Assembly (NCBI GenBank): GCA_002943765.1
Contig: PQWQ01000032.1
Span: 248,001 to 312,000 of the forward strand
Length of the DNA stretch: 64,000 bases
Direction of reading: 5' to 3'
From: Psoroptes ovis
Lineage: Eukaryota > Arthropoda > Arachnida > Sarcoptiformes > Psoroptidae
The translations under genes were made by a program, and so were the position numbers. Below are positions 35,705 through 48,698 of the stretch, one piece after another; the first letter of the stretch is position 1; each line of letters starts with the position of its first letter. The notes under the pieces are model-generated. The model was given only the letters and a program-made list of their open reading frames with translations. It did no database searches and was not told where the DNA came from.

Positions 35705-37037
35705 ATGGGCAGGATTTGCGCAAATAACTGATGACAAGAAAATCTGACCAGTGACTGGTCGACTGGTGAGCCTGATTGTGCCTTTGAATTCATTGTCATC
35801 ATCCATTGTCATTATCTGAATGAATTTCTGTTTTATTTTTGAGAAAAATGAAAAAAAATCAAAATTAATTTATTGATGTATAGCCTTTGAAAGACACATA
35901 AGGCTATTGTCTATAAATAATAATAAATTATTTATGTGTGTATTTCATTGATTTTTCACTGATTTTTCCCAGAAAGTTTCAGAAAATTTCCAGGGAAAAT
36001 CAGTTCAAAATCCTTGTTATTCTCTGAGTAAATCTACACGGATCCACTGGTACCATTCCAATCCACTGGTCCCAATTTGGTCTGCGTAAACCATGGCTGG
36101 TAAAACATCCTAAAAAAATCCGTGTGAAAAAATGCAAATCGTCCGAATACATCATCACCAGCACCAACAACAAGCACCAGTACCGAATATTCACAAATGG
36201 TGGGCGTGAAAACAATGATGGAAAAAAATGTTTCAAGTATGTAATTATATGATTATTATTATAATTTTCACATCTCATAAAATACACAAATATTACGTAC
36301 ACAATCGATGAAAAGCCCACCAAAGTTGATAATCACTGCCTGTGTTTATCTGTGCATCACTTCTATCAGTGCATTACTGCGAAAAAAAAAATTCAATTAT
36401 CGATAATCCAACCTTTGAATATTGAAGTTCTTATGATGTTCTGATGAGTTGTATATGAGAGTAGATTACCGTCATAAGGTTCATAATTCTATGAATCAAA
36501 ATTTTCGAATCTCCTTCTTGTTTGATGAGCTCTCATAAATACACTGTGGGTAAATAATTTCGAAAATGTACCAGATGTCAAATTATGGGTAAATATTTAC
36601 GTGTATTAATGCCAGTACGCCATTTATGTACAGGCATATATTACGTTCATAAATGTATGTACGCGTGGATTGAAACTGAAAATGACTGTGAAATAACAAA
36701 TGACACATTTCACCCAAAAACAACACTGGTAGTTGTTGTAATGATTTGATTTGATTTCGAAAATTTCACTTCAAATTTTGAAATGGGAAATTTCCCGGAA
36801 AATTTTTTTCATACTTACCAACCTTTAAAACTCATAATTACTGTTTGTTGTGATTTACCTGTGTGTGTGTGTGTGTGAGAATCAATTAAAAACGCCCATC
36901 TGAATGTGTTTAGTCGATCAAATTGTTTTTAAAAATCACAAGTAGAATGAAAGGTGTGAAACTGTCATTTGTTGTAAAGGGCGAGAAATTTGAGAAAAAG
37001 CTATAGCCTTGAAATTCCATTTAGTTAATTGAATTTT

Positions 37038-37135
37038 GATCCAAAAAAAAAATTCGAAATTCGAATTTTCGAATTTTGGATCCGCGAAAAAAAATTCGAA
37101 TTTCGAACTTTCGAATTTTCCAAAATTTCTCAAGT
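37038..37135. repeat. Cluster of AATTCGAAATTCGAATT palindromes
   Basis: Repeated AATTCG/TTCGAATT units arranged as overlapping inverted repeats, with a GGATCC at the centre. Unrelated to the two named families. Confidence 0.6.
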
Positions 37136-37643
37136 TCCAATGGTACAGATCTGTTATTGGCAGTTTTCACTGGTATTTACTCTGATTTTTCAAATAATTT
37201 CAAGCTTTAACCTTTAACAAATCTTAGAGATTTTAGTGTAAATCACAAGATTTAATGCTTAAATAAATTTTTGAAAGATTATGGCGACTTTCGAAGAGCA
37301 AATTTAGTTGATGTGTCAATGACAAGCAGCGAAGAAATTTTCCACGGCAAAAAAATCGGGGAAAAGTTTCCTGGAAAACTAAAGCCAAACATGTAATCAA
37401 TCAAAATCATTTGATCGATTGATTGATTGATTTCGAGGAAACGCGTGTCCACCATATTTTACTCTTTTGGCCATTGAAATATGTTCAATTTTTGAAATAT
37501 ATTTGACATAAATTGTTTCCCAAAACCAAATTGATGATGACAGATTAATGCTGTTATTACATTGAAGTATACAAGCTCCCTTAAATTTCTCTGCTATTAT
37601 GACTTATGTGAAAGTTTAGTTATGTAGAAATAGTGAAATACAT

Positions 37644-37750
37644 GGTTTTAAGTTTTTAGTTTAAAGTTGATTTTCGTAGTTTTAATCGAAGTTTTAAATT
37701 GTAAAATTACGAAATTCAACTTTAAAACTACGAATTGAAACTTTAAAACC
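37644..37750. mobile_element. AT-rich palindromic element, family 2, copy 1
   Basis: Left arm TTTAAAGTTGATTTTCGTAG; right arm ACTTTAAAACTACGAATTG and CTTTAAAACC. The inverted arms contain paired CGTAGTTTT/AAAACTACG. No coding capacity. Confidence 0.7.
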
Positions 37751-39429
37751 CAATATATTCGTGATATAATTATATTAATCAATTGTCGAATGATCATAAA
37801 TTCCGCGTGTAATGGTACGTACGTACAATTACACCCCCGAGTATAAATACCCTTACACACGGGTCGTTCATATATGACATGTTGATGTACAGTGAAAGAA
37901 CGAATAAACTTTTATCATGACTATCAGGGGCTCCATAACCTTTAATATTTCATTTTGTTTGCATGACATGTCAGCAGGCCAGGAAACTTTTCAACAGCGT
38001 AAGACCCTTGGAAATTTTTACAAAAATTACGATATCTATGAATGAATGATTATAAATATTTAATAGATTGTAAATAAATATCGTTATCATTCGATTCAGT
38101 CATTCATTTGGTTAGCTTACTGACTGAATGACTGACTGATTGGTTTTTCTTTGGCATAACCTTTAAAAATAACGATCATCATCAACCATCAACCATCGTT
38201 ATCATCATCCACATACATCGTTATCGTTGTTGAAAACATTCGATTCAAATGATGATTATGGAATATGCAAAGATAAATAGACGGAACGAATATTTTCCGT
38301 GTATAAATATATGCCAATTCATGCATACTTAATGCATTGCCATTACCATTTATTCCATGGTTAGCGGGTTATTAATATATCGAGTGACATATGAATGAAT
38401 ATGTTTGGATTCCATGATGAATCTAATGGAAACCGATCATTGAATGGATTCCATTAAATGATGAATCCAACGGATCAATTCAACCTTAAATAAACAAATT
38501 TCGTGTACCCGAAACCGAGAGAAATTTCCCGAAAATTTCATTTTTTTTTTTGTTTATTTTTCAAAAATTTTGAAAAATTTCAAAAAAATTTCCGAACAAA
38601 ATCATTCGAAAATCATCTATACATCACGTTATGTTTGGATTTCAAATTTCAAATTTCATTTTTCCAAAATTTTGAAATTTTTGGACCCGAAAAACTACCC
38701 GAAAACGACAAGGTTACACCGTTCCATAGATTAACTTTCCAGGAAATTTTCCATTTTCCATCAAGGCCCTTTCACATATGAAATGTTATCAAATCACGCA
38801 ATCATTTCAAAATTATTTTCAAAATTACTTATTTCGACTTTCAAAACATTTTTTGTAACAATGTTTTAAAATTTTACTACATGTTCAGCGATTCATAAAT
38901 GTCGTAATAATTTTCATTTTTACTACGGTAATTATTTATATGAACGAAGTTCAAAATTTTGGGAAATTTTCCCGAATTTCCTTGGAAAATTTCCCTAATT
39001 TACATACAAATTAATTATTGATAGGTTAAGCTACCCTCACACAGATGACCAGTAAATCTCTGATGTTTATGAGGCCCAAAAACCAACATAAAACCCATAA
39101 ATCCATGTGTGAAAGATGGGCTGAATTCTCATAAATTTCTGGTTCAACCGAATGGCTACCGGTCATTTCAATGTAGTTATGTGGTCAATCCTCGAAAACC
39201 AAAATAACCAGAGCGAAAAAAAGTGATTAATTGCCATTCATTTATTATGTGATTATCATTATTATTATTACTATCATTATTATCATTGAACAAAATGACC
39301 AGTCAGTACCCAGTAAAAACCACAACGATTCAATAATTATTTTGGTCACATTTTTTTCCACGGGTTCGAAACTAATCGAGAACAAAATTTGTTAATCCTA
39401 CCATTATCATGGTGTAGCATAGCAAAATA

Positions 39430-39509
39430 TTAGGTTGTCCCATAAGTTCTTGCCGTTTTTCAGATCAGAAAAATCTAAAAAAACAGCAAGAATTTATGGG
39501 ACAACCTAA
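39430..39509. mobile_element. Mariner-like MITE, second arm type, copy 14
   Basis: TTAGGTTGTCCCATAAGTTC left arm; right arm GAATTTATGGGACAACCTAA. The arms also pair over GCCGTTTTT/AAAAACAGC, so nearly the whole element can fold. Confidence 0.85.
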
Positions 39510-39564
39510 AATATACACAGGACAATTGGACACAGATTATTTCTTAATGACCAATAGATAATAA

Positions 39565-39643
39565 TAGGTTGTCCGAAAAGTTTTTGCCGATTTTCTCATG
39601 ATTTTCTACAATATGATCGGCATGAACATATGGGACAACCCAA
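39565..39643. mobile_element. Mariner-like MITE with two different arms, copy 15
   Basis: Left arm TAGGTTGTCCGAAAAGTTTT is of the common type; right arm GAACATATGGGACAACCCAA is of the CCCATAAG type found on both sides of it. Confidence 0.75.
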
Positions 39644-39743
39644 TACATAACACTAACGAATGAATATTGTTAACTGGTCAATTAATTTTATTTTTGGCTT
39701 TGGCTTGGTGGCTGCTGCTCATTTTGAGCAATTAATAATAACA

Positions 39744-39823
39744 TTAGGTTGTCCCATAAGTTCTTGCCGTTTTTCAAATTGAAAAGAATTTAAAAAACGG
39801 CAAGAACTTATGGGACAACCTAA
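39744..39823. mobile_element. Mariner-like MITE, second arm type, copy 16
   Basis: TTAGGTTGTCCCATAAGTTC and its nearly perfect inverse at the right end; a long hairpin of about 35 bp per arm, flanked by TA. Confidence 0.9.
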
Positions 39824-41206
39824 TATTAGTTAGTGAGTGAGTAATTCTGTGCTCTCTTGGTCCAGTTGGCCAGTTAATTTGTTTCAAAATAACCACAGAA
39901 ATTCCATGGTTTATGGGTGCATTCATGGTCCATGGAAGCGTGTATCTTTGTGTGTGTAATTTGTGTGTGTACACAGTTTCCGAAAAACCAGAATAAATAT
40001 AAAATTTGACAGATTAATTAATTAATTGTTGGTGTTTGTCTAGTTTGTTTGCATAGTTGTTGTCATTGTGTCATTGTATTTGTGAATTTTTTTTTATTTT
40101 GAATTTTTATGTCTTGGGAATTTACATTTTTTTTGTTTTTTGTTTGTTTGTAGGCATATATTCCAGTGTTGTTGAATTGTATTGGTTCCCAATTGTGCCC
40201 GAATCAGGTGAAAATTTGTTTGGGAAATTTCCTGGAAATTCATTTAAAAATTCCATGGAAAATTTCCTGAATCATTCATTCATTCATTCATATTCATCTT
40301 CATATTAATGTTTAATAGATTCCAACTGATTCCAACTGCTTGTGAAAAGGTAAACAAAGTCTAAAACCTGCTGTTTTTCATTCATTTGTCTGTCTGGCTG
40401 TGAAATATGCTTGTATTTTGTTTGTTTGTTCATTTATCAGGTATTCTCAGGTGTGCTGCACACACACAAACCCTAAACCCTACAAAACCCTTAATACCTG
40501 ACAGCAAACATGTATAAACATATGCAGCACCGGGATAATCATTGATAATCATTGTGTTCATTAATAATGAATGAGGCCAGAATTTTTCAGCCAAAATTCT
40601 GGTTAACCACCGATAAATATGACCAGAAAAAAAATCCACCTAATCATTCAAATATTTATGTGGCGACAAATGTGTTTTTGTAGATAATTGACCAGCTCGC
40701 AATAATAATAATCCTCGTAATAATCATCAATGGTCGATGATGATAATAACCTGTCTAGGTCTGCTGGTGCTAGTGGTGCACACATAATACCTTTGCTATG
40801 AGGTAATATTTGTTTGTTTTCATGTTGTTTTCTAAGGCTATACATTCATTCATTTATTTATTTACTTGTGGTAATTTGAATCATATTAAGCTCATTATCA
40901 TTATCATGATTCAATGCCCAGCCAGACAAATGCATAATCATTTGAATTTTGACCATTGATTTGTAAGGTTTTCAGACCTATGAATAAGCATTCACTCAAT
41001 GAGATAATCATAAATCATTTTTATTAAATTGTCCAGCCCAATAGATTATCATCAATCAATGATTGTTTGTGTATGGGCCAATTGTCGAGAATTGTTAATG
41101 CGTGTTAGTCAGTGTAGAATATGTGATATATGGTCTTTGATATTTGGTAAATGGCGTGTATGGGGGGGGCAGCCATATATCACGTATAACAACCAAAGCA
41201 TTATAT

Positions 41207-41287
41207 TTAGGTTGTCCGAAAAGTTTATTACGCTTAATCAAATAGAGTTGGCGATGAAAATCGGCCTGTACTTTTAGGACAGCCTAA
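41207..41287. mobile_element. Mariner-like MITE, copy 17
   Basis: TTAGGTTGTCCGAAAAGTTT left arm; right arm TGTACTTTTAGGACAGCCTAA-type, decayed, then TA. Preceded by a G8 run. Confidence 0.8.
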
Positions 41288-42041
41288 TATACACTCAATT
41301 ACCGTACAATTCAAATGATGAATTTTCAATTATCATGTCGCGATTCATTCAATTGTTTGTTTGTTTAATTCAATTCATTTCATTTACTTGTAACAATCGA
41401 TGGTATCGTTGATGTTCACCGATTGATTAAAACCGTGAAACAGGCACCCTTAGTAACACGCCCCCGAATGTAACGCGTGTTAAATAATGTCACAAAAATC
41501 AAAAACACGTGATGATCGATGAATTAAGGGCAAATACCGATGCGAATCCATTACTAAAGCATTCGATATGCTGCTGCTGCTGCTGCTATTAGACATTAAC
41601 CTCATGGAAATTAACATCATTGAATTGAAAAACAAACATTGGATTCGTTTCACCGAGTTAACCTTTGACCTTATTGATTCAATGAAATGATAAATTCATT
41701 CATTCATCCATTTGTTTGTTTGTTTATTCAAAGAATGCAGATGTTTTTTGGTGCTTCGTTGATAATGATGATGATCATCATCATCATCATATTAATCCAT
41801 CAATCAATCGAATCCATTCATCCATCCATTATTAACGCTGTTTGTGAATGTTTCTTGCTGTGATTTACGCATTGAGACAACAATGAGCCCAAATACGACA
41901 ATATCGATATACATCATCATCATCATTTGATGATGATCAATGATGATGACAAATAATGAAAAATTTACACTTAATTTAATTCAATTTAATTCGATTTCGA
42001 ATTTTCGATTCACAATTCAATTCGATTGTTGAAAATATTTT

Positions 42042-42158
42042 GGGTCTTAAAGTTTTAATTCGTAGTTTTAAAATTCATTTTCGTAGTTTTCAATGTAATT
42101 TTAAACTGTAAAAAATACGAAATTAAATTTTAAAACTACGAATTTAAACTTTAAAATC
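42042..42158. mobile_element. AT-rich palindromic element, family 2, copy 2
   Basis: Left arm TTAAAGTTTTAATTCGTAGT; right arm AACTACGAATTTAAACTTTA. Same paired CGTAGTTTT core as copy 1. Confidence 0.75.
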
Positions 42159-45100
42159 ATGTATCATTCAGAGAATTCATATTCGAATATGTTTGGATTT
42201 GAAATTCAATATTTTAGATATTTTGAAATCATTGTATTTCAAAGTTATTATTTCTCTGCCTATGGAAAATTGAATTAATCACATTTTTTCCATGTTGAAC
42301 CAATCAAAATGTACGATATTTTGATGATAATAATGTTGACAATAGATAATTGAATAGGCTATAGTCTTTGGAATTGATAATTGAATCATCTTCATTCATT
42401 TCATATGAAATGAAATGAAAGAAAAAATGGTGATGAAATTTCAAACGATTTCGACATCGATTGGGGGCATTGATTTCAGAAATTTTTGGAAAAAAATCTT
42501 CGAAGGCTATAGTCTTTGGAAAATTTTTGAAAAATATGAAAAAATTTTTCCATCGATTTTCTGTTTTCGAAAAAAATCTTCAAAGGCTATAGTTCGTAGA
42601 AATTTTTCGAAAAAAATCCAAAGCTGATTCTGGAAAACCGAAAAATTTACAAATAAATCGGATTCTGGTTCTCTGTGGACTTTTACGATTCGGTTCTGCT
42701 GCTGCAACTTTGCCAATGTTTCTCAATGTTCAACGTTCAACGTTCGTTGATCGTTAATGGCAAAATCATGTATCTTGTCAGTCAGTATTATTGTCAAACA
42801 TTACATTGGGAACCCTGTATGCCAGTGTGATATATGTTTTCGTATGGTACAGACTATAGAAATTGAACATGGCGAAAAACCGAAAATCCATTGAAATAAT
42901 TGAAAAAAATATAAAATATTCTACGCGTAACTTACTATGTGAATGTGTAAATAGGGAAAAAATGGTGAAATATTGAATTGAATGGCTTTGAATGAACCAA
43001 CAAATTTCCAAAATATTTAATTTATCATATTCTGAAATATATATTTGACCAAAGCATATACCACACAGAGTTGAACTGAAAATAATGGGTTCCCTATCGT
43101 TACTTGAATAGTTTGGTATGCTCCACCAGCCATCTATAACATACCATCGAATGTCATCCAATACCCACGGATATGCGGCTGTCCCAGCGCTGGAAGCCGC
43201 CTGGGGGGTTTTTTACGGAAAATTTCTCGGAAACTTTATGGGTTTTCGTCCTCCTCATCATCGCCATCATCATTATTCAACGTGATTTACTGGTTTTCAC
43301 TGATGAAATTATTCTTCGGGTTACTTTTTTTCCAATGAATATGCACAGGCATCTTTGTCTTTGAAAAAGAAAAAACTAAAGAAAACCGATGGATCATTCA
43401 TAAATGAAATGTGTGAAAATTTATTATGATAATAATAATAATCAACCATTAATGATGATTATTATAATAATAAATTATACGCTTCGAAAGTAATAATAAT
43501 AATAAACTTTTATTATACATTTGGGATATTAATTTCGTATTTATTTCGTTTATTATTATTATTATTATTCACGTATAAATTGACATTGATTCATTTTATA
43601 CATTGACAATATAATCGTGTGCATAACCAGTTATATTAGATCAGAAAGTGGGAAGAGAGAGAGGTATCATTATCATATTATCAAATTATTAGCATCTCTG
43701 TAACCACGTATTTCAAATACGTGTATTTATATTTCAATTAAATTAATTTGAAATAAATCAAAGGATTTAGAACAATCCATCGATTATTTCATGGACCATA
43801 TCTGTCCATCATGAGCCATTGAAATACATCGATATGCTTTAAGATTCAATCAGTGGACATGGGCATTCTTGGTGCTGGTCGAATATTCTGGTGATCAGCA
43901 GTCGTCAATGTACAATCGAATTCATTTTTGCTTCAAAACAAAAAATAAATTCGATCCAATTGCCCTGCAATGATCGCATTGAATTTCAATGGCACTGAAC
44001 TTTTACTTTCGTATTTTCATTTCATTTCCATTTTTTAATCAAACTAAAAGCATTTTCACTGAAAATTCACCATTCACATTTAGGATTTCTCCACATTTTT
44101 CAGAGACTAATGTTTCTCTTCATGTTACACATTCTATGTGTGTGCATGGTTCTCTCGTAAATACACACAGAGACGATTGCATTCGAAGAAACCATTTCTC
44201 ATTTTGCTTTGGAATCCATTATTTTGTGGTCGATTTGTTTGTTTGTTTGTCGACTTGAAAATGATACAAATAAACAAACAAACAAACAAACCCGTAAATC
44301 AGTAAAGGTGACCATTTGAAAATTTGAAAAATTTTCGTTGAAATATAAACATATTTTGACATATTTTTGTATGGCTCCATAACTCTTTTGGTCGTTTTGG
44401 ACAAGTAAAAATGAATTTCCCGAGAAATTTTCCCCGAATATTTACTGAGGAAAATTTACGGTAAATCATTACATTTTTTTTGAAACGAAATAATCGGATT
44501 ATTGCTTGATTCATAATGAAAATATGTTGGTTCCAAACATCCATAAACATTAATGATTTAAAGTTGAAATAAACAATGAATTCAATCGGATTGTTTTGTT
44601 CATTTCAATCAATCGTCAATTATTTCTATGCTTTCATTACCTTTTTGGGCTAATTACAATGATTACGAATATGAATTATGTAATTTGTTTGTTTGTTCGT
44701 TGGATGTTCATTTGAATTCGTCATTATTTTGATGATTATTAGGCCGATTATAGCCAATCATCATAAATGATAAACATCATCAATATTTTGTCAGTATTCA
44801 GCGAAGGATACCAGGTATTAGGTCTTGATAAATCTTGACGTGTGTGTGTCATCACGATAATGCATCCAAAAGTATATCAGGATTGACAGCGATCGAAAGG
44901 ATCCAAAGGATCCGATTGGATTCAAATGTTTTCATTTTTCTAAAAATGAAAATTTTACATTAAAAGATTATCATTCATTGAATCAATGAATAAAATGACA
45001 TGGCCATGAATGCATTGATTATAATCGATTATTTATTTTTGTTTGGACGACTCTGTTGAATTCTGTATTCATTTGTCAATCTATTTGTGGACAAATACAA

Positions 45101-46226
45101 ACATAAAAACCTCAAACAACTACTTGGATTATAAATAAATAAATAAATGTGAATGATGTGTATTTGATTATATGAATTTGATGATGATTGAAAATCATCA
45201 TTAAATAATGGGTAAACTTTATGGACCTTTATGAGGTCTATGCCTTACAACTCTATGGTCTTTATGTTTAAATACAAACGAATATTCATTGAATGAATAA
45301 ATAAATAAAAATTCAATCAGTTTATTATTACGATGATCATCAGGATCGGATTTCATCGGGATTCACCCGAAATATAAAAACCCAAAACACAATACAAAAC
45401 CAGTCAAACCATTGACAATGTTCAATGTATCTGATTATTGTAAGGGTCTTGCTTGGTGTGTGCGTAGATTTTCAAGCAAAATAAAAATTTTTCGATTGTC
45501 AATATTTAAATATTTGCTTTGAATACTTGTCACACATACATACACATACACATAAACCAAGCCATATACCATGTACGACCCTAGCCATGAATTTGAGATA
45601 TAAATGAAAATTGAATCGATCATCGTTTGCAAACAGCATTCATAGAAATATATGGATAAGCAGACATATAAACTATGCACAGAGACATTAAATATCCATC
45701 TATTCCAGTCTATTCTATGCATGTTTTCAGACCTCATAACCGAAACGTATAGCCTTAGAAACATAAAATAAAAATTTTAGCATCATAATATAATCAATAC
45801 AAATGATGATAATAAAAAGAAATGATCATTTTTCTCTGGTCATATTGGCCATCTGTCTTTGGTTGGTCTTGTATTTACATGTTCACTGGTTCATATTATA
45901 TTGGTCGTGATAATGTATGGAATGTATGCATGGGTCTCTTGTAAGGGTGTACATTTATTAGGGGTACATTACTGGTTGATGATTATTGGTGATGGTGGTG
46001 ATGGTGTCAATACTAAGGTTATGAGGCGTTGTCTGATTACTTGTTTTATTGATTAATTATTTAATAACGATCTGAAAAAAATCCATGTTTGTTTTAGGTT
46101 TATTATTGTTATGATTTGATGTGATTTGCCTTCAAGCGTACGTGCATAATACGTGTGCACGTACAAGATCCTAATACCAGAGATAAGATCTTGGCATATT
46201 TTTAATAAAAAATATGAACCAATTCG

Positions 46227-46308
46227 ATGTATCTATGAATCTATGGGCCTATGGATCTATGTATCTACGAATCTATGGATCTAAGGGATCACTGGGATCT
46301 ATGGGGTC
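46227..46308. repeat. Short tandem repeat of ATCTATGG-like units
   Basis: About eight imperfect units of 8-10 bp (GTATCTATGAATCTATGG and variants), ending in GGGATCTATGGGGTCC. Confidence 0.7.
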
Positions 46309-46489
46309 CAAAACAAATGAAATGAATTGGAATAAAACCAAGATTCTTATCATTTTGTGAAATAGATATGAACAGCCAGATTGAGTTGAATTGAATGCAA
46401 ATGTTTGGTCGATTTCTCCATCCAATATTCAACCAGATTCAAACATTGCAGAATATATGGCCTAAATGTACCCAAATACATATCCAAAT

Positions 46490-46491
<2 letters not shown>

Positions 46492-46522
<31 letters not shown>
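46492..46522. repeat. CA microsatellite
   Basis: About 15 uninterrupted CA dinucleotides; a candidate polymorphic marker. Confidence 0.85.
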
Positions 46523-46524
<2 letters not shown>

Positions 46525-47392
46525 ACTTCCTTATGTGAATATCCGTTGTAATTACATATTTCATTTGTTCATTTGATCAATTATATGTGTGTATATCATG
46601 ATTCAATCAATGATATGATATGTCGGTATATCATTTCATCATCATCATCATTTCATTGATTTCATTTCATTTGTCATTTGACATTTGGCTTGAATTCAAT
46701 TTCAAAGGAATAAATACATGAATAAAACAGGCCCAGAGTATAAAAATGCATCAAAACGAATTCGAAAATTTCAAAAAAATAAATAAATAAAATGACAGAT
46801 AGTCTCGTTGACAGTTATTATTATTATTGTGTGTTACACAATAATAATAATAGTAATAACCGGACATTGTCATTCAATTCGGTCGGTCCCTTTTTGGTGA
46901 TTCTTCGGTTTTCGCTTTGAATTTCAAAATTCAATTTCACTCAATGTTCGAATTCATTTTTACTTACGTTTTGGCCGGAATCGTACAGTATAAATGGATA
47001 GTAAATAAACAAATTTCTCGTAACTTTCGAGCCATCAAATTTTGGTTTGTATTTCGGGTATTTGTACTATTTCGAATACAAATACAAATACATACACAGA
47101 GATATATCAAATTACTTTGAGTAAATTGTTTGCGAAATGAAACAAAAACAAAACAAGAAGACAACAGAACTCATCAAAAATTATGAATGATTACGATGAA
47201 TGATTACGCTGATTTTCGTTTTTGACATTTGAATTAATCCGAAAAACTTTGATTATTCCGCTGAGAATATCATCTCAATTTATATCAATGAATGATTTGC
47301 ACCGAATGAATTGGTCAGATTTGAATATTTTTTTTTGATGATTTTTGACCAATGATTTGATTTGAAAAATCTTTAAATCAAGAGCTTCATGC

Positions 47393-47405
47393 TGCCATCT
47401 GGTGT
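47393..47405 (-). promoter_or_regulatory. Candidate CTCF-like site
   Basis: TGCCATCTGGTGT matches the reverse of the CTCF core CCASYAGRKGGCR at 12 of 13 positions. It lies 1.3 kb before Nedd4, at the edge of the desert. Chance matches are possible in 64 kb; binding is unproven. Confidence 0.25.
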
Positions 47406-48698
47406 CTTTAAATCAAACGAAAAATATGTTTGATTTGTTTACATTTTTTTTTGAGGGGGGATTTAAAAAAATCAGCCTAAAATCAAAACAAAACATTGTC
47501 TACACATAGCTATGTAAATAACCGCCTTAAATTGATTACGATTTGAAAAATTTCAAATGAAATTGAATTCAAAATGACCATATAAATGTATAACCTTTGA
47601 ACCTTATGTTCATGTGATTACATTCGAAAATCAAAATGCATCAAACACCATCAAAATACATATCACATTCAATGATATGAATTGATTTGATTTGATTTCA
47701 TTGACTTGAATAAAAATGAACAAAATAAATCAAAGATAAATCAATCAATCAATCAATCATACGAATCAACGATAAACAATCAGTGATAATGATACGACAC
47801 ACTAAATATTCACAAAAACAACATATTTTAAAACATATTATTCCACGTTGTTTCCAAAAATAAAATATTCAATGATATGATTCAATGAATACTCTTCTTA
47901 TATTTCATTTCTTACACATTTCATTGATCAATGATCTTAGTTTCATTGATATTATTCCATTATTTCAAATATGAAATAATATTTCCATGGTAAGTAAATC
48001 GATTAACTTGTTTCTCTTCAGGCATATACACATATATATTCATATATGTGAATATATGAAAAACAAAAAATTTGTTTATTTACTTTGAGAAATAACAAAC
48101 AAACCAACTAACTGAACTAACCAATAACAAGCTACGACAATCATATTAATTAATTAAAACATATCATCAATATCATCATTAATGATGATGATAACACGTT
48201 TTGATTATTGTATATTCAAAAGCTTCGATTCAAATCGAATACGATCATATGTGTTATTGATTTGAATTGAATTCAATTCAATTCAATTGAAATATAATTG
48301 AAAACTTTGAATTGATTCGTAGTTATTTCAGAAATTGAATTGGGCAATCATTTCGTATTGTCTTAAAGATCATTAATTATTAATTGTCTTATTAATTGTT
48401 TTATGATTTGTGTTTTCTTAAAGGTTTTTCCAATTCAATTCAATAATAATCATTTGTTAAAATATTGCCAGGATTTGTTGTTGTTGTTGTTGTTGTCAAG
48501 CAAATAGCAATACACAAACAATAATAAATAATAACAGTACGGAGCAGGTTAGTGCAGGTTAGTGTTTGTGTGTGATTATCATTTATTATTATTAAACAAA
48601 TTGTGTGTGCTCATCAATCAATAAATTTCAATAATTATTTATTTATTTTTGATTGAATCAGGTGTAATTGATGAATAATTAGTCAAAATTGAATAATA

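Larger units (their letters stand above)
30455..48698. other. 18.2-kb gene desert between Islet and Nedd4
   Basis: No supported gene on either strand; the longest frames (127 aa at 42778-43161 minus, 107 aa at 36000-36323 minus) show no domain. It contains ten mariner-like hairpin elements, two copies of a second palindromic family, simple repeats and a candidate CTCF-like site at 47393. Most of the sequence is AT-rich and unique. By contrast, gene spacing elsewhere is 0.05-1.5 kb. A regulatory landscape for Islet is the simplest reading; noncoding RNA genes cannot be excluded. Confidence 0.6.

Noticed and set aside
36000..36323. 107-aa minus frame downstream of Islet
   Set aside because: No domain, no start context and no paired exons; the slightly higher GC of the segment is noted but not enough to call a gene.
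42778..43161. 127-aa minus frame in the desert
   Set aside because: Hydrophobic, AT-driven composition without a recognisable fold or splice partners.
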